From NCBI GenBank assembly GCA_017461395.1, contig JAFTYF010000018.1:1-36122 (forward strand): a stretch of DNA of 36,122 nucleotides. Direction: 5' to 3'. The position numbers and the translations under genes were made by a program. The notes beneath the pieces were generated by a model that did not search any database, was not told where the DNA came from, and was given only the letters and a program-made list of their open reading frames with translations. Position 1 is the first letter of the stretch, and each line of letters opens with the position of its first letter. The stretch is from Ruminococcus sp. (GTDB taxonomy: Bacteria; Bacillota; Clostridia; Oscillospirales; Ruminococcaceae). Positions 23,647 to 33,155 of the stretch are shown one piece after another.

Positions 23647-25389
23647 ATGCAGAAAAATGATGATTTTCTTTACAGACTGCGAAATGCAAATCCGATCGAA
23701 AACGTCATGGGAGCATATGTCAATATAATCAGACGCGGAAGAAATTATGTATGCTCGTGTCCGTTTCATTCGGAAAAGACTCCGTCATGTACGATTTTTA
23801 CTGATACACAGAGCTTTTATTGTTTCGGGTGCGGTGCCGGCGGAGATGTAATTACATTTACGATGAAGGTTGAAAATCTTGATTTTACAGAAGCAGTAAA
23901 GCTCCTTGCTCAACGCTCCGGACTTGAAGTTCCTCATGAAAATTCCCGTGACAGCCAGCTTGCAAAGAGAAAAACTCGTATCTACGAAATGAATCGTATT
24001 GCTGCGAATTTCTTCTATACACAGCTTATCAAGGGTAATGATAAATCAGGACTTAAATATTTCGCTGACAGAAAACTGTCGCCCCAAGTTATAAAAAAAT
24101 TCGGTCTTGGATATGCTCCGGATTCATGGACAATGCTCACTGATATGCTGCGTTCAAAGGGATATTCTGATGACGAAATTGTTGACGCATGGCTCGGTTC
24201 AAGATCAAAAAAAGGTACTGTTTATGATATTTTCCGCAAACGTGTGATGTTCCCTATCGTTGATCTTAGAGGAAATATTATCGGCTTTGGCGGACGTGTC
24301 CTTGACAACTCCCAGCCTAAATATCTTAATACCGGAGCAACTCCGGTTTTTGACAAGGGATCAAACCTCTTTTCTATGAACTTTGCAAAAAATGTCGATA
24401 CAAAAAGGCTTATCCTGTGTGAAGGCTACATGGACGTTATCGCAGTAAATCAGGCTGGATTTGATAACGCTGTTGCCACTCTCGGAACTGCTATCACTGC
24501 TAATCAGGCACGGCTTATGAGCCACTATGCAGAAGAAATTATTATCGCCTACGACAGTGACGGCGCCGGTCAGAAAGCTACGCAAAAGGCAATAAATCAC
24601 TTTGCCGACGTCGGAATGCGTACAAGAATTCTTCGCATGGACGGTGCGAAAGATCCGGACGAATATATTAAAAAGTTCGGCCGTGACCGCTTCAAAATGC
24701 TTATTGACGGATCGGATGACGCCAATGACTTTATGCTTGACAGGTGTGAGGATGGTCTTGATCTTTCTACCGAAGCTGGACGTGTTGAACTTCTCAGACG
24801 TGCTTCAAAGGTGCTTGCAGCCATAGAATCCCCTCTTGAACGCGAGGTTTATATATCACGCACATCACGCAAATGTGATATTCCCACAGAGGTTCTTAAA
24901 ACTCATATAGACAATCTGCTGAAAAAGAATTTCCGGACTGAAAAAAAGATGGAATGGCGCAATATTACTTCAAAAGCGTCATATGATAATGATGATCTTA
25001 ATCCCGAATCAAGGGATCATAAAAAAGAAGCAAGAGCAGAAGAATGTATAATAAATTTTCTGCTCAGACATCCGGATGAAGCTGCTGACATTGAAAAATC
25101 AGCGCCGCCGGAGATATTCATTACGGCTCTGAACAAAAAGCTATACTCGGCTCTTCTGGAAAAAATGAAATCAACGGAAAAATTCACACTTTCTCTTATG
25201 GCTGGTGAATTATCCGATAAGGAAATGGGAAGAATAAGCCGGATAGATGTTACGAACCGTGAATTCACCATAAACCGGAACGTTTTTACTGACTGTATCA
25301 GCGTTCTGAAAGACTTCAGCTCACCTGCAGGCAAGGATATGAGCGATGAAGATTTACGCAGGCTTTTTAAATCAAAAAGTAAAAAATAG
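23647..25389 (+). CDS. dnaG: DNA primase
   Basis: A 580-aa primase that makes RNA primers for replication. The N-terminal CHC2 zinc-binding domain has Cys38, His41, Cys59 and Cys62 (CPFH, then CFGC). The catalytic core contains [19 protein letters not shown] and a TOPRIM domain with Glu259 in CEGYMDV, followed by [10 protein letters not shown]. The C-terminal part (about 420-580) is the DnaB-binding type region. The start is ATG at 23647 after CGAGGA. An in-frame ATG at 23575 lies within dgt and would add residues with no family support. It sits 13 nt after dgt and 11 nt before rpoD. Confidence 0.96.
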   Translation: MQKNDDFLYRLRNANPIENVMGAYVNIIRRGRNYVCSCPFHSEKTPSCTIFTDTQSFYCFGCGAGGDVITFTMKVENLDFTEAVKLLAQRSGLEVPHENSRDSQLAKRKTRIYEMNRIAANFFYTQLIKGNDKSGLKYFADRKLSPQVIKKFGLGYAPDSWTMLTDMLRSKGYSDDEIVDAWLGSRSKKGTVYDIFRKRVMFPIVDLRGNIIGFGGRVLDNSQPKYLNTGATPVFDKGSNLFSMNFAKNVDTKRLILCEGYMDVIAVNQAGFDNAVATLGTAITANQARLMSHYAEEIIIAYDSDGAGQKATQKAINHFADVGMRTRILRMDGAKDPDEYIKKFGRDRFKMLIDGSDDANDFMLDRCEDGLDLSTEAGRVELLRRASKVLAAIESPLEREVYISRTSRKCDIPTEVLKTHIDNLLKKNFRTEKKMEWRNITSKASYDNDDLNPESRDHKKEARAEECIINFLLRHPDEAADIEKSAPPEIFITALNKKLYSALLEKMKSTEKFTLSLMAGELSDKEMGRISRIDVTNREFTINRNVFTDCISVLKDFSSPAGKDMSDEDLRRLFKSKSKK

Positions 25390-25400
25390 GAGGATCTTTT

Positions 25401-26483
25401 ATGGAAAACAAAAGACACACCATTGACGCCCTTATGGAACAGGGAAAGGCTAACGGAAAGCTGACGACCAAGGAAATTACAGATGCTCTCGAAGAAATGG
25501 ATTTCGATGTTGACCAGATCAATACCTTCTATGACAACTGTGAAACTCTTAACATCGAGATCGTTGAGGACATGAACATCGACGCAGATCTTAAAATTGG
25601 TCTTGATTCTACTCTCACCGATGATCTTGAGCTTGCTCTCTCTACAGAGGGTATCGCTATTGACGACCCTGTAAAAATCTACCTCAAGGAAATCGGACGT
25701 GTTCCGCTTCTTACAACGGAGGAGGAAATTGAACTTGCTCAGAGAATGGCAAAGGGCGATCCCTATGCAAAGAAAAGACTCTCTGAAGCTAACCTTCGTC
25801 TTGTTGTAAGTATAGCAAAAAAATATGTCGGCAGAGGAATGCAGTTCCTTGACCTCATTCAGGAAGGTAATCTTGGTCTTATCAAGGCTGTAGAGAAATT
25901 CGACTACACAAAAGGCTTCAAATTTTCTACCTACGCTACATGGTGGATCCGTCAGGCTATTACAAGAGCTATCGCTGATCAGGCAAGAACTATCCGTATT
26001 CCTGTTCACATGGTTGAGACTATCACAAAAGTTAAAAAAGTTTCCAGCCAGCTTCTCCATGAGAACGGTCATGACCCAAGCCCTGAAGAAATCGCTGAGA
26101 AGATCAATATGCCTGTTGACAAGGTTCGTGAGATCATGCGTGTTGCTCAGGATCCTGTTTCACTTGAAACTCCTATCGGCGAAGAAGAAGACAGCCACCT
26201 CGGTGACTTTATCCCCGACAACAACGCTCCAGCACCTGCAGAAGCCGCTTCACATACTCTGCTGAGAGAACAGCTCAACGAGGTACTTTCTACGCTTACA
26301 GACCGTGAAGCAAAGGTTCTTAAGCTCAGATTTGGTCTTGAAGACGGAAAATCACGCACTCTTGAAGAAGTCGGACAGCGTTTCGATGTAACTCGTGAAC
26401 GTATCCGTCAGATCGAGGCTAAGGCACTGAGAAAGCTTCGTCACCCCAGCAGAAGCAAAAAGGTCAAGGATTTCCTTGACTAA
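25401..26483 (+). CDS. rpoD: RNA polymerase primary sigma factor (sigma-70/sigma-A)
   Basis: A 360-aa primary sigma factor. Region 1.1 occupies the N terminus. Region 1.2 is [16 protein letters not shown]. Region 2 includes [30 protein letters not shown] and the -10 reading helix [13 protein letters not shown]. Region 3 follows, and region 4.2 has the helix-turn-helix [20 protein letters not shown] for the -35 element. This is the housekeeping sigma that would read the TTGACA/TATAAT promoters seen throughout the window. RBS AGGAGG. Last gene of the dgt-dnaG-rpoD group, ended by a terminator. Confidence 0.98.
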   Translation: MENKRHTIDALMEQGKANGKLTTKEITDALEEMDFDVDQINTFYDNCETLNIEIVEDMNIDADLKIGLDSTLTDDLELALSTEGIAIDDPVKIYLKEIGRVPLLTTEEEIELAQRMAKGDPYAKKRLSEANLRLVVSIAKKYVGRGMQFLDLIQEGNLGLIKAVEKFDYTKGFKFSTYATWWIRQAITRAIADQARTIRIPVHMVETITKVKKVSSQLLHENGHDPSPEEIAEKINMPVDKVREIMRVAQDPVSLETPIGEEEDSHLGDFIPDNNAPAPAEAASHTLLREQLNEVLSTLTDREAKVLKLRFGLEDGKSRTLEEVGQRFDVTRERIRQIEAKALRKLRHPSRSKKVKDFLD

Positions 26484-26496
26484 GCTATACATAATT

Positions 26497-26527
26497 TCCG
26501 TTCTGTTTTCGCAGAACGGATTTTTTT
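26497..26527 (+). terminator. Intrinsic terminator of the dnaG-rpoD operon
   Basis: Perfect 9-bp stem TCCGTTCTG/CAGAACGGA with a 6-nt loop, then seven T, 14 nt past the rpoD stop. Confidence 0.92.
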
Positions 26528-26555
26528 ATTTCTGCTTTAAAATCTGATAAAACTA

Positions 26556-26584
26556 TTGACTTGACAGCTGTAAAGTTGTATAAT
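26556..26584 (+). promoter_or_regulatory. Promoter of the EAL-beta-helix gene
   Basis: -35 TTGACT (26556-26561) and -10 TATAAT (26579-26584) at 17 bp. A second TTGACA immediately downstream is only 12 bp from the -10 and is probably not used. Confidence 0.8.
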
Positions 26585-26590
26585 ATTAGT

Positions 26591-26682
26591 GTATAAATTC
26601 GGAAAATACGGTTGCTGTATACCGTATAATACAGCGCCGCATGATCTCCCTCGATCTATAATATGCGGCAAATGGAGTAGTT
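26591..26682 (+). promoter_or_regulatory. Structured 5' leader of the EAL-beta-helix gene
   Basis: The leader of about 90 nt holds two alternative stems sharing bases: ATACGG (26606-26611) with CCGTAT (26622-26627), or GCTGTAT (26614-26620) with ATACAGC (26629-26635). A third, 7-bp stem GCCGCAT (26636-26642) with ATGCGGC (26663-26669) ends five bases before the GGAG RBS. The arrangement could control translation. I see no match to the known c-di-GMP riboswitch classes. Confidence 0.45.
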
Positions 26683-29421
26683 ATGAGTATTTTTAACCTC
26701 GAAAAAAGCCCGCCTGAGCTTAGCCGTGATTGGCTTATCTTTCAGCAGTTTGTTGGAAACATTGGTGCTTTTATGTATATTGCCAAAGACAAAACAGCTT
26801 ATCTTGATGACGAGGCCTGCCGTATGCTTTCATGTCCTACAAATAAGCTCAATGAATTTGAATTTTTCAATCTCCTCGAAAAAATATCGAAAAATCCTGT
26901 TGAAGGTCAAAAGCATATCTACAAATTTCAAGACAACATCGTTACACGCTATATTAAAATGAATATCTATGAAAGCAGCGATGAATGGCTCGGTTTTGTA
27001 CAGGATTTTTCAAGGCGCATAAACGAGATCAGCCGACCTGACCGTTTTGCTGAAATGGATCCCGTTACACGCCTGCTTTCTTACCCGTCCTTCTCAAACA
27101 AAATAAGAAAAATAATGCCTGAGCTTAATCACTGTTGTCTGGCAACCCTCTATGTGAACGGACTTGACAAACTCGGTTCATATCTGACTGTTGATAATGC
27201 CAACAGCTGTCTTACCTCTGTTGCTGAAACAATAAAGGGATTTTCTTCAGATAAAATCATTATTGGCTCAAAATCAAATTACGAAATATGTGCGTTCTTC
27301 TGCGATATTGACAAGAAGGAGATATATACAGTGCTCAACAGCATGGACGAAGCCGTCCAGAACTGCGTACTGACTGATGATTTCGGTGAGATTATTGATA
27401 TCTCCGACAAGAGCCGCCTGAGTCTCTCTATTGGATGTTCTTCGTTTCCCGAAGAAGCTTCTGATTTCAATATGCTTGTAAACTACTCGGAGTTTGCTCT
27501 CTACGAAGCCAGAACCGACCGCAGACGCGTTATAAACTGGTTCTCAGAGGAAAATTATATTCGTGAAAAAGATTCCTACAAGAACGCTCTGCTGTTTTCA
27601 AGGATAATCCGTGAAAATCTGCTTACATATCACTTCCAGCCTATCGTTGAAACAACTACCGGAGAAATCGTTGCTTATGAGGCTCTTATGAGAACTACCG
27701 GCGATATAAAAATGACTGCAACACAGATACTAAAAATCGCTGATACTCAGAATAACCTCTACGAGATCGAGAAACATACATTCTTCAATACGCTGAAAAT
27801 ACTTAGTGATAATCAGCAAGTTTTTGAAAATAAAAAACTATTCATAAACTGTCTGCCGAACAGCCTGCTTACCGATGATGACTACAACGAGCTTTACCTT
27901 ACATATGGTGAACTTATTGAAAAATGCATTATCGAGATAGTAGAAAACAGCGCTGCTACGTCTGATGATATTGAACTTCTTAAGAAACGATGCAGCTTTG
28001 CTCATGCTCAGCTCGCTATTGATGACTACGGTACAGGTTATGCAAACAGTTCAAATCTGCTTAGTTATTCCCCTGATTACATTAAGATCGACCGCTCACT
28101 TATCAGCGACATTCAGAACGATCTGAAAAAACAGCAGCTTGTTACATCTGTAATTGAATTCTGTCACGAAAATCAGCTGCAGTCACTTGCTGAGGGTGTT
28201 GAGACGCTTCAGGAACTCAAAACCGTTATTCGTCTTGGTGTTGATCTTGTTCAGGGATATGTTACTTCAAAACCCAAACCGCTCTTCCTTAACAGTATTT
28301 CATCTGAAATTAAGGATGAGATAATAAAAACTAATCTTGAAGTCCGTCCTGACGGAGCAAAAAAGATCTATGCTGCAAGAAATGATGCTGAAATTGATGT
28401 TCTTAAGCTCGCACTTGAAAAGTATACCGATATACACATCTATCAAAGCAAGCTTACGATTACCGGCGATCCTGAAAAACCTGTAACAATGAACATCTCC
28501 ATTATGGATAATCACAGCTGCGATCTCACACTGAAAAACGTAAACATAACCAGCGGAAACAGCAAGCCTACTATCTCTATCGGTGAATACGCCCGACTTT
28601 GCCTTAATATCGTAAAAAACAACAGACTTGGATATTCCGGCATTTATGTACCAATGGGCTCGCAGTTTGAGCTTATAGGAAAAGGCTCTCTCACAATCGA
28701 CGGAAATGCATCCGATGGAATCGGAATCGGAAATGATTATGATCATGGATATGGTGATATCACAATAAATACTACTGGTACGCTTGAAATCAACTCAAAC
28801 GGCAACGAATGTCTCTGTATCGGCGGCGGCTATAATGAAAACGAATCAGAAATAAATCTTATATCCGGAAAAATCAAGCTACTTATGCATACTCATAATG
28901 GTCTTGCTATTGGAAGCTATCACGGTGACGCTGATATCAGTATCTCTGACAGATGCAACCTTGATATAACTATGTCCGGTATCAAGGTTGCCGGAATCGG
29001 AAGTATCAGCGGTATTGCTTCGATAACCTCCGGTGCTGACATACATATAAGCTGCACCGGTGCTCAGGCTGCCGGAATAGGCTCGCTTGAAGAAGGCGAA
29101 GGAAGCATCTTTATCAGAAACGGTAAAGTAAACATGAAAATGCGATCTGCTAAGCATACCTGTATCGGTACGCTCGGCGGAAACATTAATACAAAAATTC
29201 AGGATTCTGAGATCATTATTGACTCTGAGGGCGATGATGTTACCGGTATCGGTGACGCTGCCGGCTCTGGAAATGTCTCTATTCTTGATTCTGCTGTAAC
29301 CATGAGTATTCTTGCCTCTAATCCTAAGGATATCGGCACCTCTGACGGCGATGTCATAATCAGGGGCGGAGCAGTGAATTCTCTTGTAAACAACAGAAGA
29401 ATCCCGCACAACAGCATTTAA
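26683..29421 (+). CDS. PAS-like / degenerate GGDEF / EAL protein with a C-terminal beta-helix-like repeat domain
   Basis: A 912-aa protein with no signal peptide or membrane helix, so apparently cytoplasmic. Residues about 15-110 look PAS-like. A degenerate GGDEF domain (about 119-290) has KSNYE (197-201) at the signature. The EAL domain (about 303-530) keeps Glu333 in EAL, the Asn in INCLPN, the Glu in EIVEN, Asp-Asp in IDDYGTGY, the Lys in IKIDRS and the Glu in AEGVE, so c-di-GMP hydrolysis is plausible. From about 600 to the end the sequence is beta-strand rich with no catalytic motif. An Ile-Gly pair recurs at 682, 713, 743, 772, 799, 828, 856 and 884, a period of 27-31 residues typical of a parallel beta-helix or solenoid. 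GIG-type repeats are otherwise familiar from extracellular gut-bacterial proteins. ychF follows after 23 nt, probably in the same operon. Confidence 0.88.
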   Translation: MSIFNLEKSPPELSRDWLIFQQFVGNIGAFMYIAKDKTAYLDDEACRMLSCPTNKLNEFEFFNLLEKISKNPVEGQKHIYKFQDNIVTRYIKMNIYESSDEWLGFVQDFSRRINEISRPDRFAEMDPVTRLLSYPSFSNKIRKIMPELNHCCLATLYVNGLDKLGSYLTVDNANSCLTSVAETIKGFSSDKIIIGSKSNYEICAFFCDIDKKEIYTVLNSMDEAVQNCVLTDDFGEIIDISDKSRLSLSIGCSSFPEEASDFNMLVNYSEFALYEARTDRRRVINWFSEENYIREKDSYKNALLFSRIIRENLLTYHFQPIVETTTGEIVAYEALMRTTGDIKMTATQILKIADTQNNLYEIEKHTFFNTLKILSDNQQVFENKKLFINCLPNSLLTDDDYNELYLTYGELIEKCIIEIVENSAATSDDIELLKKRCSFAHAQLAIDDYGTGYANSSNLLSYSPDYIKIDRSLISDIQNDLKKQQLVTSVIEFCHENQLQSLAEGVETLQELKTVIRLGVDLVQGYVTSKPKPLFLNSISSEIKDEIIKTNLEVRPDGAKKIYAARNDAEIDVLKLALEKYTDIHIYQSKLTITGDPEKPVTMNISIMDNHSCDLTLKNVNITSGNSKPTISIGEYARLCLNIVKNNRLGYSGIYVPMGSQFELIGKGSLTIDGNASDGIGIGNDYDHGYGDITINTTGTLEINSNGNECLCIGGGYNENESEINLISGKIKLLMHTHNGLAIGSYHGDADISISDRCNLDITMSGIKVAGIGSISGIASITSGADIHISCTGAQAAGIGSLEEGEGSIFIRNGKVNMKMRSAKHTCIGTLGGNINTKIQDSEIIIDSEGDDVTGIGDAAGSGNVSILDSAVTMSILASNPKDIGTSDGDVIIRGGAVNSLVNNRRIPHNSI

Positions 29422-29444
29422 TACGAAAGGAACTGTTAATTAAA

Positions 29445-30539
29445 ATGAAACTTGGTATGGTTGGTCTGCCTAATGTAGGCAAAAGCACTCTCTTTAACGC
29501 ACTTACAAACGCAGGAGCAGAATCTGCAAACTATCCATTCTGCACTATTGAAAAAAATGTCGGAATCGTTTCTGTTCCCGATGAGCGTCTTGATAAACTT
29601 GCAGAAATGTATGATCCTGATAAATTTACTCCGGCAACACTTGAATTCGTTGATATTGCTGGTCTTGTAAAGGGTGCATCAAAGGGCGAAGGTCTCGGAA
29701 ATAAATTCCTTGCGGATATCCGTGAAGTAGACGCTATCGTTCATGTTGTAAGATGCTTTGAGGATACCAACATAATCCATGTTGACGGATCTATCAATCC
29801 TCTCCGTGACATTGAAACAATTAATTTAGAACTTATTTTCTCTGATATAGAAATGATTGATCGCCGTATCGACCGTGCTAAAAAAGCTGTAAAAGGCGAC
29901 AAAAAGTATCTCATCGAAATAGACTTCCTTGAGCGTCTTAAAGCACATCTCGAAAACGGAAAATCAGCAAGAGCATTCGATTTCACTGACGACGAAAGAG
30001 AACTTATAAAATCTACTCCCCTCCTCTCGGCTAAGCCTGTCATCTATGCAGCAAATCTCTGTGAGGATGACTTCGTTAACAATATCGAAACAAACGAAAA
30101 TTATCTTAATGTAAAAGCACTCGCTGAGGAAGAACATTCTGCCGTTCTTCCAATCTGTGCCCAGATCGAAGCTGAAATTTCTGATATGGAAGATGAGGAA
30201 AAGGCTATGTTCCTCGGTGAACTTGGTCTTGAAGTATCAGGTCTTAACCGTATTATCAAGGAAGGCTATTCACTTCTCGGACTTATTTCATATCTGACTG
30301 CCGGCAAGCAGGAAGTCCGTGCATGGACTATCACAAGAGGTACAAAAGCTCCGCAGGCTGCCGGAAAAATACATACTGACTTTGAAAAGGGCTTTATCCG
30401 TGCTGAGGTAATCTCTTTTGACGATCTTATGGCTTGCGGAACTATGGCTGCCGCTAAGGAAAAAGGTCTTGTTCGTCTTGAAGGCAAGGAATATGTAATG
30501 CAGGACGGCGATATTGTCCTTTTCCGCTTCAATGTCTGA
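29445..30539 (+). CDS. ychF: Redox-regulated ATPase/GTPase YchF (Obg family)
   Basis: A 364-aa P-loop protein of the Obg/YchF family. G1 is GLPNVGKST (7-15), switch II contains DIAGLVKGASKGEGLGN, and the C-terminal TGS-like domain (about 280-364) ends with the usual EGKEYVMQDGDIVLFRFNV. In this family the G4 motif is altered so that ATP is preferred. It binds ribosomes and is tied to stress responses. The RBS AAAGGA is rather far from the ATG. Its last 8 bases overlap the start of ttcA. Confidence 0.96.
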   Translation: MKLGMVGLPNVGKSTLFNALTNAGAESANYPFCTIEKNVGIVSVPDERLDKLAEMYDPDKFTPATLEFVDIAGLVKGASKGEGLGNKFLADIREVDAIVHVVRCFEDTNIIHVDGSINPLRDIETINLELIFSDIEMIDRRIDRAKKAVKGDKKYLIEIDFLERLKAHLENGKSARAFDFTDDERELIKSTPLLSAKPVIYAANLCEDDFVNNIETNENYLNVKALAEEEHSAVLPICAQIEAEISDMEDEEKAMFLGELGLEVSGLNRIIKEGYSLLGLISYLTAGKQEVRAWTITRGTKAPQAAGKIHTDFEKGFIRAEVISFDDLMACGTMAAAKEKGLVRLEGKEYVMQDGDIVLFRFNV

Positions 30540-31350
30540 TTTTGATTTCAGAAAGCATATCTGGAAGCCGTTTAATAAAGCGATTTTCCAATATGACTTG
30601 ATTAAATCGGGAGACAAAATTGCTGTATGCATATCCGGCGGCAAGGATTCTATGCTGCTCGCAAAATGTATGCAGCAGCTTCAGAGTTATGGAAAACCTG
30701 ATTTTAAGGTAATTTTCCTTGCAATGGATCCCGGATATACAGATGAAGTGAGAGAAAAGATTCTTCAAAACGGAGAAGCAATGAAAATTCCACTTCAAAT
30801 GTATAGGACAGCGGTTTTCGATTCTGCCGTAAACAGCGGAAAGAATCCCTGCTTTCTGTGCTCACGTCTCCGCAGAGGCTGGCTCTACAAAAACGCTTCT
30901 GAACTTGGATGTAATAAGATTGCACTTGGTCATCACTTTGATGACGTTGTGGAAACTATTCTCATGGGAATGCTCTACGGTTCTCAGATGCAGACTATGC
31001 TTCCTAAGCTTCACAGCGAAAATTACAGAGGTATGGAATTGATTCGTCCGCTTTATCTTGTCCGTGAGGAAAGAATTATACAGTGGCAGCAGGAAAACGA
31101 TCTTGATTTTACTCGATGCGCCTGCAGTCTTGCTGAAAACAGCAATCAGGGAACAAAGCGTATGGAAATCAAGCATCTTCTGCGTCAATTAAGAATTAAT
31201 AATCCAGCGGTCGATATGAATATTTTCCGTAGTGCAGAAAATGTAAATCTGCGGAAAATCATATCATATCATGACGGTGACAATTATCACAGCTTTCTTG
31301 ATGATTATAATGAGGGAATATCTGTGAAAGGAACAAAGAATATACATTGA
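30532..31350 (+). CDS. ttcA: tRNA 2-thiocytidine biosynthesis protein TtcA-like
   Basis: A 272-aa PP-loop ATPase. The adenylation loop is SGGKDS (35-40). The Cys pair CFLC (Cys107 and Cys110) and a further Cys at 196 or 198 (RCACS) match the [4Fe-4S]-dependent TtcA / TtuA group, and GHHFDDVVET is the second family motif. TtcA thiolates C32 in the anticodon loop of some tRNAs. Related family members act on other positions, so the exact target is not certain. The start is ATG at 30532, overlapping the ychF stop by 8 nt (ATGTCTGA). An upstream in-frame TTG at 30514 is not favoured. Confidence 0.85.
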   Translation: MSDFDFRKHIWKPFNKAIFQYDLIKSGDKIAVCISGGKDSMLLAKCMQQLQSYGKPDFKVIFLAMDPGYTDEVREKILQNGEAMKIPLQMYRTAVFDSAVNSGKNPCFLCSRLRRGWLYKNASELGCNKIALGHHFDDVVETILMGMLYGSQMQTMLPKLHSENYRGMELIRPLYLVREERIIQWQQENDLDFTRCACSLAENSNQGTKRMEIKHLLRQLRINNPAVDMNIFRSAENVNLRKIISYHDGDNYHSFLDDYNEGISVKGTKNIH

Positions 31351-31354
31351 AAAG

Positions 31355-31375
31355 CCGCAATATACTGCGGTTTTT
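31355..31375 (+). terminator. Intrinsic terminator after ttcA
   Basis: Stem CCGCA/TGCGG with a 6-nt loop (extended by A-T pairs outside) and five T, immediately past the stop. It closes the operon that begins at the EAL-beta-helix gene. Confidence 0.8.
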
Positions 31376-31404
31376 CGCTATTTGAACGGAAAGGAGGCAA
31401 GTCT

Positions 31405-32265
31405 ATGACAGAAATACAGTCTATACAGAAAAAGAAAAAATCTTTCAGCAGCAAAAAGAAATTCATTATCATCGGCATACTGCTTTTGGTGTTAATTCTT
31501 CTGTTTGCATGGGGATTTCTTCTGAAAACTGAAAAATATAAAATAAAATCTAACAAGATTGACAAAGAATTGAAAATTGTATTTATTTCTGATTTACATA
31601 ACTGCTTCTTCGGCGGAACAGATCAGTCCGGTCTGAAAAAAGAAATAGAAAAAGCTGAACCTGATATTCTCATCTTCGGCGGCGATGTTATCGACGAATG
31701 GGGCGGCACGAAACACGCTCTTAACCTCATGAAATGGGCTGTAAAAAAATATCCGTGCATTTATGTTCCTGGTAATCACGAAGAAGAACGTGATGATAAT
31801 GAAGAATTCTATAAGGAAGTAAAATCTCTCGGCTTAGAATTGCCAATGAATGAAAAATATTTTCAGCTTGATGTTCATGGCCAGCCAATCCGTATCTATG
31901 GTATTCTGGAGTCTAAATACTCATATCATATGGAAAAACAATGCGGTCCGCTTGAAAATGATTATTACAACATCCTTATAGCTCATCAGCCGGAACAAAT
32001 CGCTAATTATCTCTCTACAAGCGAAACAAAATTTGATCTGATACTCTCAGGTCATGCTCATGCTGGTCAGTGGAGAATCCCAGGTATTCTCGATCAGGGA
32101 CTATATGCTCCAGATCAGGGACTCTTTCCAGAATACACACATGGAATGTATACTTACGGCGATACCGTACACATCATAAGCCGCGGACTTGCCAAACCGC
32201 TGCGAATGATATTCATTCCGAGAATATTTAATCGCCCTGAGCTGTCAGTTATCGAAATTACATGA
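31405..32265 (+). CDS. Membrane-anchored calcineurin-like metallophosphoesterase
   Basis: A 286-aa protein. A Lys-rich N terminus precedes one membrane helix (about 20-37), and the catalytic domain should face outward. The metallophosphoesterase motifs are in order: FISDLHN, FGGDVID, PGNHEE, and GHAHAGQW with the family extension LYAPDQGLFPEYTHGMY. This puts it with YkuE-like phosphoesterases, which need a dinuclear metal centre and are thought to act on envelope phospholipid or UDP-sugar type substrates. RBS AAAGGAGG before the ATG. No promoter of its own is obvious in the short gap after the ttcA terminator. Confidence 0.9.
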   Translation: MTEIQSIQKKKKSFSSKKKFIIIGILLLVLILLFAWGFLLKTEKYKIKSNKIDKELKIVFISDLHNCFFGGTDQSGLKKEIEKAEPDILIFGGDVIDEWGGTKHALNLMKWAVKKYPCIYVPGNHEEERDDNEEFYKEVKSLGLELPMNEKYFQLDVHGQPIRIYGILESKYSYHMEKQCGPLENDYYNILIAHQPEQIANYLSTSETKFDLILSGHAHAGQWRIPGILDQGLYAPDQGLFPEYTHGMYTYGDTVHIISRGLAKPLRMIFIPRIFNRPELSVIEIT

Positions 32266-32296
32266 AAAATGTAATATTTTTCTTTATAAAAACTAC

Positions 32297-32325
32297 TTGT
32301 AATTTTTCATGAATGATGATATAAT
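32297..32325 (+). promoter_or_regulatory. Promoter of rlmB
   Basis: -35 TTGTAA (32297-32302), 17-bp spacer, TGA, then -10 TATAAT (32320-32325). Leader of about 50 nt to the rlmB start. Confidence 0.8.
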
Positions 32326-32383
32326 ATATGTATTCGCTTAAATGCGGACAAAATAGAAAAAAGAACAAAAAGGAAACAAAATA

Positions 32384-33145
32384 ATGAGATATAATAATGA
32401 TATTACGGAAGATACCACAGGCGTTATCTGTGGAAGAAATCCCGTCATTGAGGCGCTTAAATCCGGAGTTCCTCAGCTTGACGCTATTTACATAAACGGA
32501 TCTGGCGGAAGTCTTAATCTTATCCGCAGTCTAGCAAAGGAAAAGAATGTCGTCGTAAAAGACGCACAGGACCAGAAGCTTAATCAGCTTTCCGGCGGTG
32601 CCTCTCATCAGGGAGTTGTTGCATTCGGTGCCTGCGGTGAGTACGTTTCTGTTGAGGATATTCTTGAAATTTCACGCAATAAAGGAACTAAACCATTCAT
32701 TATCATTTGCGATGAAATTGAGGATCCACATAATCTCGGCGCTATAATCCGTACTGCTGAGACATCAGGTGCAGACGGAATTATAATCCCGAAACGCCGC
32801 AGTGCTTCGCTGAACGCTACTGTATTCAAAACTTCAGCCGGTGCTGCAAGCTATGTTCCTGTGGCAAGAGTATCAAACCTTGCTTCCTGCATTGATATGC
32901 TCAAGGAAAACGGTGTATGGATATACGGTACTGACGCTTCCGGTACTGATTACGATAAAACTGATTTCACTGGAAGCTGTGCCCTTGTTATCGGTTCAGA
33001 GGGCTTCGGCATAAGCCGGCTTATTCAGAAAAAGTGCGATTTTATGATAAAACTTCCGATGCTTGGCAAAATCAATTCGCTTAACGCCTCAGTTGCTGCC
33101 GGAATCTTCATGTACGAGGTTCTCAGACAGCGCAGGTCATTATAA
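32384..33145 (+). CDS. rlmB: 23S rRNA 2'-O-methyltransferase of the TrmH/SpoU family (RlmB-like)
   Basis: A 253-aa SPOUT methyltransferase. The N-terminal RNA-binding substrate domain begins ICGRNPVIEAL, typical of RlmB. The knotted catalytic domain shows motif 1 DPHNLGAIIRTAE, motif 2 VIGSEGFGIS and motif 3 NSLNASVAAGIFMYE. RlmB methylates the ribose of G2251 in the 23S rRNA P loop, while relatives methylate other positions. AAGGAAA precedes the ATG. The large membrane protein gene follows after 10 nt, so they are probably cotranscribed. Confidence 0.93.
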   Translation: MRYNNDITEDTTGVICGRNPVIEALKSGVPQLDAIYINGSGGSLNLIRSLAKEKNVVVKDAQDQKLNQLSGGASHQGVVAFGACGEYVSVEDILEISRNKGTKPFIIICDEIEDPHNLGAIIRTAETSGADGIIIPKRRSASLNATVFKTSAGAASYVPVARVSNLASCIDMLKENGVWIYGTDASGTDYDKTDFTGSCALVIGSEGFGISRLIQKKCDFMIKLPMLGKINSLNASVAAGIFMYEVLRQRRSL

Positions 33146-33155
33146 GGAGATTGCT

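Noticed and set aside
25017-26072. A 351-aa minus-strand open frame opposite dnaG and rpoD
   Set aside because: It spans two genuine genes on the other strand and has no coding features of its own.
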